Assembly (NCBI RefSeq): GCF_000247695.1 | Contig: NW_004624747.1 | Location: forward strand, 12,186,688-12,250,687 | DNA from: Heterocephalus glaber | Taxonomy: Eukaryota > Chordata > Mammalia > Rodentia > Bathyergidae | DNA: 64,000 bases | Direction: 5' to 3' | Shown: piece after piece, positions 47,490 to 58,445 of the stretch | Layout of the letters: every line of letters starts with the position of its first letter | Position numbering within the stretch: position 1 is the first letter of the stretch | Position numbers and translations under genes: made by a program | The notes under the pieces: generated by a model | Database searches by the model: none | Seen by the model: the letters and a program-made list of their open reading frames with translations, nothing else | What the model was told of the DNA's origin: nothing

Positions 47490-50400
47490 TGCAAATATTT
47501 TCTTCCATTCCCAGTTTCCTTTTTTTGTTTTTTCATTTGCTATCTCATTTTGGTTGGCATTATCCTGATGATTAATGTATGTGGAATTAAAAAAAATAAA
47601 GTTCATATCATACATTACAATTACTTAATATTCTTACATATCTTTCATTTTTATTTTATTTTATTTTATTTTTTTTAAGACAGGGTCTCACTTTGTAGTT
47701 CAGGCTAGCTCTGAATTCACTATTGTACCCCAGGCTGGCCTGGAACTCAACAACAATCCTCCTGCCTCAGCCTCCTGAGTGCTGGGATAACAGGCATGCA
47801 CCACCACACCCAGCTCTTATGTCCATCATCTCTTATTTTTTCTTTGTACTTTATTTATATTTTGAAGGTATATGTGGAATTAAAATGTTTTTATTTTCTG
47901 ACTATATACTACTAGTTTATAGAAATAGGTTTTATTTCTCAAACTTGCTTGCAAAAATTTATTCATTAGTTCTAGAAGTCTTATTGTAGATTGTAAATAA
48001 TCATATCTGAATAGGAATAATTTTAGTTTGTTCCCTTCTTTCTTTCTTTTATTTATTTTTTTGCCTTATACCCTCAGTGGCACCTCTGGTGCCAAGGTAA
48101 GTAAGAATAGTGATGGCAGACATCTTTGTTTTGTTTTAAATCTTATGATGCAGGTACCAGGTGTTTCATAATTAAGTATGGTATTAGCTTTTGGTTTTAG
48201 TATACTCTTCTATTGAGAAGTTTCCCTTCTGTTCCTAGTTTGCTGAGAGTTTTTATGATGAATCGTGATTGAATCTTGTCATGCATTTTCTGTATCTATT
48301 GAGATGATCATATTTTATCATTTTATCTTGTTAATGTGCTAACTTATAGTTTTTTTTTCTAATATTAAATCAGCCTTGCATTTCTGAGGTAAACCTCTTT
48401 ATGGTGTATTAGTGGGGTTTTTTTGTATTATTGGATTTGATTTGCTAAGATTTTCTAAAGGATATTAGTCATGATTATGAGGATATTGGCCTTACAGTTT
48501 TCTTTTGTAATGTCTTTGTCAGGCTTTGCTATGAGGATTGTGCTAGGCTTATGAAATAATCTAGGAAGTGTTCCCTCCTCTGTTTCCTGAAAGATTTTGT
48601 TTAATATTGGTGTTATTTCTTCCTTAAGTACTTGCTGGAATTTGTTTGTTTCTTCTGTCTTTTTTCTTTTTAAGTTTTGGATTGAATTTAAGTACATATG
48701 CTATAATGAGTTGACTTTTGTCATGATAAAATGTCTTTCTTCATCTCTGATTCAAACCTATTTGAATGATTTTGTTTTCATTAAGTAGTAGTTCTTTGGT
48801 TTATCCTCCTCCCCCTCTTCTTCTTTTTCTTTGGCAATACTGAGGATTGAACCCAATGCCTCATGCATGCTCAGTAAGTACTCTACCACTGAGCATATCC
48901 TTAGCCCTTTTTTTTTTTTTTTTTTTAGTTTGAGACAGTATCTCACTAAGTTGCCCAGGCTGACCTTGAATTTGTTATCCTGCTGCCTCAGCCTCATGAG
49001 TAGCTAGGATTACAGGCATGCACCACCAGGCCTGACCTACTCCCTTTTTTTCTTGTTTTTTTATCCTTCACCACCAGGTGCTAGAGATTGAACCCAGGAG
49101 CACTCTACCACTGAGCTATATCCCCAGTCCTTTATTTTGAGACAGGATCTCACTAAATCACTAAATTGCCCAGGCTGGGCTCGAAATTTTGATCTTCCTG
49201 CCTCAGTCTCTCTCAGTGCTGGGATTGCACCCAAAGTCACCATACCTGGCTCTTTTTATTTTTGAGCTGTCTTTGTATTTAAAGTAGATAGCATATAATG
49301 GGGTCTTTTTTCTATCCATCTTGGCAATCTGCCTTTTAATTGGAATGTTTAGTCCATTTACATTTAATGTAAGCATTTATAAGATCTAACTTAGAGAGCC
49401 GGGGATTTAGCTCAGTGGTTCCGCCACCTGCCTCGCAAGCACAAGGTCCTGAGTTTGATCCCTGGTACCAAAAAAAAAAAAATTACGTTATATGATCTAA
49501 CTTAGGTTCACCATTTTACCATTTGTTTTCTATTTATCATGTATATTTTTTGTTCTTCTGTTCCTCATTTCCTTGCTTCTTTTGTCTTAATCAAATACTT
49601 TTAGTATTCTGTTGTAATTCCTTTATTGGCCTTTTATTTATACATTTTTACTAGTTGTCTGTGCATGTGTATATGATTACATCATGTGATTTTACCATAC
49701 TGTAGTCTATATAGAGCTGATTTAGAGTACTACGCTTGGCCTAGAGTTGATTTATATACCTTGATGTAAGGTACTGGAATGTAATAAAAGTTTAATTCTG
49801 TTACCCAGACTTTGTGCTATTTTTATCATATAGATTAGATCTATGTACATTTTATATACATATACCATATTGTGTTATGACTTGCTTTAAATAGTTGTGT
49901 ATGTTTTCAAGGAATTAAAAGATATTTTAAATTTACCATTTTTTTTCAGTTTACCATGTTTAGTTTTCTTCAGTCTTCTTATAGATCTAAGTCCATATGA
50001 TGTTTTTTCCCATTAGCCTAAAAAGTTCCATTAACATTTTTGTAGGTCTGCTTGTGACAGATACACTTATATTTCATTTCTATGAAAATATTGTTTTGTT
50101 GGACATGGAGGCGCTCTCCTGTAACTGCAACATTTGGGAAGCTGAGGGAGGAGGATTGTTGCAAATTCAAGGCCAGCCTGGACTGTATAGTGAGTTTAAG
50201 ATCAGCCTGAACTGCATAATGAGATTCTGTCTCAAAATAAACAAAAAACATAAAAATATTGTTATTTTGCCTTGAGTTTTTTGTTTGTTTTGTTTTTGTT
50301 TTTGTTTTTGTTTGAGACCGGGTCTCACTATGTAGTTCAGGCTGGCCTTGAACTCACTGCATAGCCCTGGCTGGGCATGAACTCGTGGCTGATACTAAAA

Positions 50401-53400
50401 ATGTATGCCACCGTGTCTGGCTCTACCCTGACATTTGAAGACTAATTTCTTCCTTGAGTCAGCATTTCACTATGTATTTTAGGCTGATCTTGAACTCACT
50501 GTGTAGCTCAGGCTGACCTTGAACTGGTAGATATTTTCCTGCCCCAGCCTCCCGAGTGCTGGGATTATAGGTGTCCACCACCACATCCAATCCAAGAATA
50601 ATTTTGCTATAATTTATACAGAATTTGGGATTGATAGTGTTGTTGTTGTGTTGCTTTGGTTTTAAATTCATTATTTTAAGGACAACATTTGGTTTTCTTC
50701 TGGTCTGTATTTTTCAAAACTATGTCATAAAGAAATAGATCTGTATATGAAGTATCATTTTTTACTCTGCTTATAACATTTTCTCTTTATTTATTTATTT
50801 TTGGTACCAGGGATCAAACTCAGGACCTTGCGATTGCTAGGCAGGTGGCGGAACCACTGAGCTAAATCCCCGGCAATTTTCCTCTCTATTTTGTCCATCC
50901 TGTCCATATAAAGTTTTCTTGTATTTATCCTGCATGGGGTTTAATGGTTTCTGAAGTCTGTATATGTTTTCATCAACTTCAGAAATTTTGTGGCCATTAA
51001 TTTTTCAAAAATGACTTTATGCCTGTTCTCTACTTACTACTCCACTGATGTTTGTTTCACTGTCACTGATTCCTTATTCATTTTGCCTCAGTCTTTTTCC
51101 TCTATCTTCTTCAAACTATCTTCTTCAAACTGTCATCTTCAAGTTTTTCCATCTCCAATCTCTGCCCATTAAGCAGGTTTTTCACTTTAATTATCATTCT
51201 TTTTAGTTGTAAAATTTCTTTCTTTCTTTTTTTTTTGTGTGTGTGTGTGGTATTGGTGATTGGACCCAGCACCTTTGTACTGAGCTACATGCCCAGCCCT
51301 TTTTATTTTTTATTTTGAGACAGGGTCTCACTATGTTGCCTAGGCTGGGCTTGAACTTGTGATTCACCTGCCTCAGCCTTCCTGAGTGCTGGGATTATAG
51401 GTGTGTGCCACCACACACAGCTTCCACTTTCTTTCTTTTTTTTTTTTTTGGTACTGGGGATCAAACTTGGGTCCTTGCACTTGCACAGCAGGGGGCAAAA
51501 CCACTGAGCTAAATCCCCGGCTCCCCACTTTCTTCTTTTTAATAATTTCTGTACTAAAATCCTCCATTTGTTCCTTCAGTATCACTACATATTTTCCTCT
51601 CTGTCCTTGACTGTATTTGTAACACATCTATGAGAATGGGCTGGAGATTTAGCTCAGTGGTTTTGGCACCTACCTGGCAAGCACAAGGTCCTGAGTTTGA
51701 TCCGCGTACCAAAAAACCAAAAACCAAAAAATAAAAATTTCCAATCATGTAATACATCTATGAGGGCCTTGTGTGCTAATTCTACCATCTACATAATCTC
51801 TCACTTCACCTTGGGTCACATTTTCCTCTCTCTTTGTAGTGCATATCTGTTTTTTATTTGGATATTCAGCATCTTAATAGAGTCTTTGTATTCTGGTACA
51901 TTTCTCTGAAGGAAGATGAATTTTGTTCTGGCTAGCAGTTAATTTGGGAGGGTTCAAATTCCACATTCTGTTTCCCTCTCCTTGGGCTGCACCAGTCTCT
52001 GCTCCGTTGTCTTAGCTTCCAGCTGCTGCACATTGGCAGGCCCCTGGAGTCCGCCCTGTGCATGTGTGGTTGGTGGTTCACCCTGGAATTGGGTGCAGTC
52101 TGTATGCAGAGTTGGCAGCTCATCCTCTCTGTGGCTCCCTCTCTCTGGGATTTCCCTGAGTCTTTCTCTCATAACTCAGTCCCATAACATTGCTGCTTTT
52201 TGCTACCTGTTCTGCATAAACTGAATAAAAATGTCACAAATGGGAAAATTTCATTTACGGAATTTCTGTTTTTCTGAGTTGACTTCCTTTTAGTTTTTGC
52301 CTTCTTCTGGTATTCTCCAGTCATTCAAATAGTTTTTGTTTTGGTCCAGAATTTGCAACTGTTATCTCAAGGGAGGGTAAGTCTAGCTAGGCTACCCTGC
52401 CATTACCAAAAATAGGAATGCTTACCCTATTTTATCATCTACTTTTTTTTTTAATATCACCTACTTTTTTGTTGTTGTTAGTTAGTAGTAAAACATGAAT
52501 ACTTCTCCACATAACCACACATCCTACTACTATATTATTTTTAGTATACTATTTCTTTCTCTTTTTCTTTCTCCTTCCCCTTCCCCTTCTCCTTTTTTTT
52601 CCCCCCTTGACTGGGACAGGGTTTTAAGTTGCTAAGTTGCTCAGCCTAGGCTCAAACTTACATCCTCCTGCATCAGTCTCCCAGACTGTTAGAATTACAA
52701 GTGTGCACTACTGTGGCTGGCTTATACTATTTCATTCTGTGGACATGCTATAGCATATTTAATCACTCCCTAGAGGTTTCTTTGGTTTTTACCCCCTGCT
52801 GGGCATTGCACCCATGACCTTAACACTGTTACCCTGCCCTTTTTTATTTTTTAGTTTTGAGAGAAAGTCTTACAGAGTTGCTAAGTTCTCCAAGCTGAGC
52901 TCAAATTTTTTTTTTTTTTTGGTACTGGGGATCAAACTCGGGACCTTGCGCTTGTGAGGCAGGTGCCAGAACCACTTAGCTAAGCCCCCAGCCCTAAGCT
53001 CAAATTTTTGATCCTCCTGCCTCAGCCCTCCTGGAATCCTAGGATTTCAGGCATGTGCCACCATGCCCAGCTTCAGCTATGCAAATTTTTGTTGTTATGA
53101 ATAACACCATGATTAAAATCCCCGTAGTTGTGCTCATAGTTATTTCTGCAGCATACGATCTTAAAATTGTTGGGTCAGGTCTGCAATCTTACAGTCTTTC
53201 CAAGCTATTCTTTACTGTTATTGGAGCTATTAAGTTTATAAAATTGTTTCTAATAGAATTTTCATCTAAGTACTTTATGTTTTACTATGTTAATGTGAGC
53301 ATCTAAATATTAAACCATCTCATAGGCATATATCTTCCATCAATTGAATTGATCCTAAGTCCTTTCTGAATTTTCTGCAATATTTGTTTCAGAGTCCTGT

Positions 53401-56400
53401 TCGATTTGATACCTTTGATAGCCTTTCACTAAGTATTCCAGCTGCCACTTGGGTATGTACTGATCTACATTTATTCAGGGTCTGTTTTGAAAATATTTCA
53501 GTCTGGAAGGGCTTTGAGGCCTTTCTTGGGCCTTAGACACCATATGTTATTCAGATACATGGTTCATTGAACTCCTTGAACTTTAATGTGGGATAACAGG
53601 GCCTGTTATAGGGAGGGGTAGGTGGATGGTTTTCATTCTGGTGTATAAATTTTGACTTTTTGGAAACATACAGACACCCCTCAAATTCAAAAATATCTAA
53701 AACGATGTGGAAGCCTATAATTTTCTACATTACATCCTCTTATTCTTGAATCTCTCAGTAGTTGCAGTGTAGAGTGCTTTGAGTTCCACCTTTGTTCACA
53801 AAACACCTAGTTTTGCAGAGCTTTATTGACCACCTGTACCAAAATAAAGCTCTGGCATTCCCTTGCCACCTGCTAATAGTCACCTTTGAATTGTTCCGAT
53901 TTCCCTCTTCTCTGCAGGGTCATCCATTGACCCTGGACCACTGCCTTCACCACTTCATCTCATCGGAGTCTGTGCGGGATGTTGTATGTGACAACTGTAC
54001 AAAGGTACGCCTGTGTCATCTCCCTGCCAGCTGGCCTCTGTGCCTCTGTAGTGTCCTCATGCCTATGGCCCTGAGCTCCTCCTACTGCCTATATACAGTG
54101 GATCTTTTCAGCCACCGCCATTTCCACCTGACTTGGCTTGGAAAGCAGCTGCCCATGGAGTTTTGTTTCCCAGATGAGTTTCGTTTCATTGAATGTTATA
54201 AAAAAAAAGAATGTCATGCCTGCAGTAGGGACATGCCCTTTCCACTTTGCTGTGGTCCTCTCCATCCCTGTTTCTCTCATATCCTGCCCTTTTCACCTAT
54301 GCTGCCTGCTTGCAGCCCCCATACAACTGAATTTCACCCTCTGAATCAAGAGGAACTGTGTGGACAGAATTCTGAATTCTGAAGACAGACAAAAAAATAG
54401 ATTATATGCCAGTATCAGAATTCCAGTGTTGATTCTTTTTCTATTCTGTTCATGGTACTGATATTTAAGGATTAAGGGGGATCCATGAAAATATCACAGG
54501 TAACTAGGGAGCTGAGTTGATTTCAGCTGGTAGCAGTCAACAGGTTTGCAGGCATTAAAACCAGCTTGATCTGCTGCTTGCCATAGATGTCCTGTTCTAG
54601 GGATTTCTTTTTTTTAAATTAGTACATTTATTTCAACATGTGTTCTATAGTGCAGAAATCTTTATTTATTTTTTCCCCTGGTCCTGGGAATTGAACTCAG
54701 GACCTTGCACTTGTCAGGCAAGTGAGGCACCACTGAGCTAAATCCCCAGCCCTGTTTTAGGGATTTCTGCAGAGAAATGTTGGTTTTCTTGCAGATTGAA
54801 GCAAAAGGAACATTGAACAGGGAAAAAGTGGAACACCAGAGGACCACATTTGTTAAACAGTTAAAACTAGGGAAGGTGAGTCCATGCCACATACTTGCCT
54901 GACTTTGCTTTTGAGAGATCCATGTGTGTCGCTCTTGAAACATCTCAGCTCTGTGCCGTTCCTCCCTCGCAGCTCCCTCAGTGCCTGTGCATCCACCTCC
55001 AGCGGCTGAGCTGGTCCAGCCATGGCACGCCTCTGAAGCGGCATGAACACGTCCAGTTCAATGAGTTCCTGATGATGGACATCTACAAGTACCGTCTCCT
55101 GGGACATAAACCCAGTTGGCACAACCCTAAACTGAGTGAGAACTCAGGGCCTGTGCTGGAACTGCAGGATGGGCCGTCAGCCCCCAAACCAGGTGTGCAC
55201 CTAAGGACAGACATGGGCCCACAGAGAAGGAATTTGGCATCACCACCTTCTGGGTCCTTTATGACATGAACTCAAGGCTTATGCAGTGGTTGCTTAAATT
55301 CTTTTATTTAAATTGGTATATGTTTGCAATACATAATATTCATATCCATTTGGGGGAATTGATATATATATATATATATTGGTATATGTAATTGAATATA
55401 TATATATATATGACATATATTGATCATTTTCGATCCTCTTCCTCCCCCTGTTCTTAAGAACATTAGGATTAGGGGTGGAAGAGGGAAGATTTCTTTTCTT
55501 TTGTGATACTGAGGATGAACCCAGGACCTCACATGTGCTAGGCATGTGCTCTACTACTGAACTATATCCCCATTCTTCATTACTGTATAATTTTAATCTC
55601 CTTAAGAAATCTTGGAACCTGGCATGGAAGTGCATGGCTGTAATCCCAGTACTCTGGGAGGCTGAGGCAGGAGGGTCACAAGTGTGAGTCCAGTTTGGGC
55701 AACTTAGTTACTTGGTGAGACTTTGCCTCAAAATAAAAAAATAATAAAAATGGCTGGGGATGTAGCTCAGTGTGAAGGCCTGGGATTCAATCCCTTATAC
55801 CCTCTTCCCCCGCGACACACACTCAAGAAAAGAAGGGAGAGAGAGACAAATGGAGGGAAGAAGGAAACAGGTTGGGGGAGGGTAGCTCAGCGGTAGAGTC
55901 CTTGCCTAGCATGTGTGAGGCCCTGGGTTCCATCCCCAGCACAGCGATAAAATTATACAATATTGAGATACATAGTTTAAAAAACTATTACAGAGGGGCC
56001 GGGGATTTAGCTCAGTGGTTCCATCACCTGCCCTACAAGCAAGCAAGGACCCAAGTTCGATCCCTGGTACAAAAAAAACAAAAAACAAAAACAAACTACG
56101 GATGAAAAAGTTTTGGGAAAAAAGCTCAAGATTTCAGTCTTGCTTTTTGATCTTTTGACTAAACAACAATTGCCTCACATCATTCCAGTGAATTCTTTTC
56201 CTTTCTCTTCTTTTCACTTGCATACAGTCATCTCATTTATACAAGAAATACAGGGAGAAAATGTCCTGCTGACAGTCACTGAACATCTTATTGGGTTGAT
56301 CTGACTTTTTTTTTGGTACTGGGGATCCCACTTGGGTCCTTGCACTTGCGAGGGGAAAGAGGTGGAACCACTGAGCTAAATCCCCGGCCCTGATATGACT

Positions 56401-58410
56401 TCTTTAATGAATTATTTATTTAGCTCATTCTATTACTGTCCTCGGCTGAGGTTACTTGTGGATGGGGTCCAAGTTAGGCAAAGTAGCTATTATTACTCTC
56501 AGTGATGCTGATGAGAAAAGTGAGGCTCTGTGTGGTGAAATGATTGGTCCAAAGGCAAATAGCAAATGGCAGCACTGGCCTAGAATGTGGTGTTTGGTCA
56601 GGCATGGTGGCACACGCCTGTAATCGCAGAACTTGGGAGGGTGAGGCAGGAGGATCTTCATGAGTTCGAGGCCAGCCTGGGCTACATAGTGAGTTCAAGG
56701 CCAGCCTGAACTGCATAGCAAGACCCTGTCTCAAAAAAGAAGAATGTGGTGTTTGGCAGTTTTCTGAAGATATCTTATGTGGCACGTTGAGTACTTTTGA
56801 GTCACAGATAACTGACCTGTAGGCTCCAGACCTGACCTCACCACCTGCCCACTGCCCCCAAGGAAGTCAAGACTGTCTTCCTGGACCCCATACTTTCCTG
56901 ACTCTATGACCCTTACTCCTTTTCTTCTTTACAACTATAACTGGATGACCTGGCAAAACATCCTTTCAGGGAGACTGCGTTTTGGTCTTTCTCACCAGGT
57001 CACTAGATGGACATCAGGAACAGCTAAGGTAGGGAACCAGCTCAGTCTTTAGCTGTTGTTTTCAATCAAGGCTCTCTTCGCCTTGGCCTCCTCCTCTACA
57101 GGCTTGGGTGCAGGTCGGCTGTGTTAAGAGCATGGTGGCTACAGTTGAAGATGACAACAGTGAACTACATAGTACATAGAAGCCCCCAAATATAACACCT
57201 GAAGTGATGTAAATGCCACCTTCATTATTTTACCCACACTCATAAACATTTGTTAGTGCTTTACACTGGGGGTCTCCCTTAGAAGCTGACAGAATAAAAG
57301 AAAAGAGTGTGTAGATCATTGACTCAACACAGAGCAACAAGGCATATTGAGCAATTGGTTGTCATCACTAGGTGAAGGGTGGCTGGCATCTAGCAGGTAG
57401 AGGTTAGAGATGCTACAAACCCTGCAGAATGCACAGCATACACCTCCACAGCGAGGAATTAGCCCAAAATGTTAACAGTGCCAGAGTTGAGAAACCTTGG
57501 TGTAGGTGAGAAGCCAGTCAACTAATATTGCTTAACTTTGATGCATGTCCTTAGCAAATGGGGATTGTATGCTCAAAGATTCAGAGTTGTCAAGACTAGC
57601 AGTAGATCTGGTGCTAGGTATGCTGACAAATAGGTGGGAAATTTTATGAATCAATGTAATATAAAATGAGATGTACTTTTCTTTGTATCATTATTGGGAG
57701 TTCATTTTCAAGGTAATCAAAGCCTAAAGTCCCTGCTAATTTTCATCAACTTGGGCGTTTTTTCTCTTGCAGTTCTGAATCAGCCAGGGGCCCCCAAGAC
57801 ACAACTTTTTATGAATGGCGCCTGTTCCCCATCTTTATTGCCAACCCTGACACCTGTGATGCCCTTCCCTCTCCCAGCTGTTCCTGACTACAGGTGAGTT
57901 GTTCTTTTTTTTTTTGGTAAAAAAAATCTCACCCAGCCCCAGGTGAGTTGTTCTTCTAAGTGACACATTCTTTGTTCCCTGTGGACTGCTGCCTCACTTA
58001 GTTTTTGAAATGTTTTTCCTTGAAATAAATTAATGAAGAGGTAAAGATTAATTTTTTTCCTGGTAATGGGGATCAAACTCAGGACCTTGCACTTGCCAGG
58101 CAGATGCGGTGCTGCTGAAAATCCCAGGCCAAAGATTAATTTTTCTTTCTTTTTTTTTTTGTACCGGGGATCAAACTCGGGTCCTTGCGCTTGTGAGGCA
58201 GGCGGCGGAACCACTGAGCTAAATCCCCGGCCCCTAAAGATTTATTTTTAAATGTCATTTTAAGTTGGAATTTCACTGTTGATTATACATTCCCATTTTT
58301 GTTCAAAATGGAAATCATTTTAAAAAAAACAGGGCCGGGGATTTAGCTCAGTGGTTCTGGTGCCTGCCTCACAAGCTCAAGGTCCTGAGGTAGATCCCCA
58401 GTACCAAAAA

Positions 58411-58445
<35 letters not shown>

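Larger units (their letters stand above)
47990..49900 (-). mobile_element. L1 ORF2 fragment, antisense, with SINE insertions
   Basis: Minus-strand frame 48455-48697 reads EEITPILNKIFQETEEGTLP and TILIAKPDKD, matching the conserved LINE-1 ORF2p reverse-transcriptase approach region. Interrupted and non-functional. Confidence 0.85.
50877..52440 (-). mobile_element. L1 5' half (ORF1-side), antisense
   Basis: TATTTTGTCCATCCTGTCCA, GAAATTTTGTGGCCATTAAT, ACCTTGGGTCACATTTTCCT resemble the antisense of old L1M/HAL1 ORF1 region. Old and patchy. Confidence 0.55.
45210..53392 (+). other. USP30: USP30 intron 7
   Basis: Largest intron, 8.18 kb, mostly antisense L1 blocks with SINEs inserted. An (AC)n run is at 45,298-45,316. 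Confidence 0.85.
55193..57772 (+). other. USP30: USP30 intron 11
   Basis: 2.58 kb; (TA)n runs at 55,360-55,412, SINEs, MER5A; 56,750-57,360 shows nothing recognisable. Confidence 0.8.

Noticed and set aside
53792..54382. 196-codon frame containing USP30 exon 9
   Set aside because: Only 53918-54004 is exon; the rest is flanking intron that happens to stay open.
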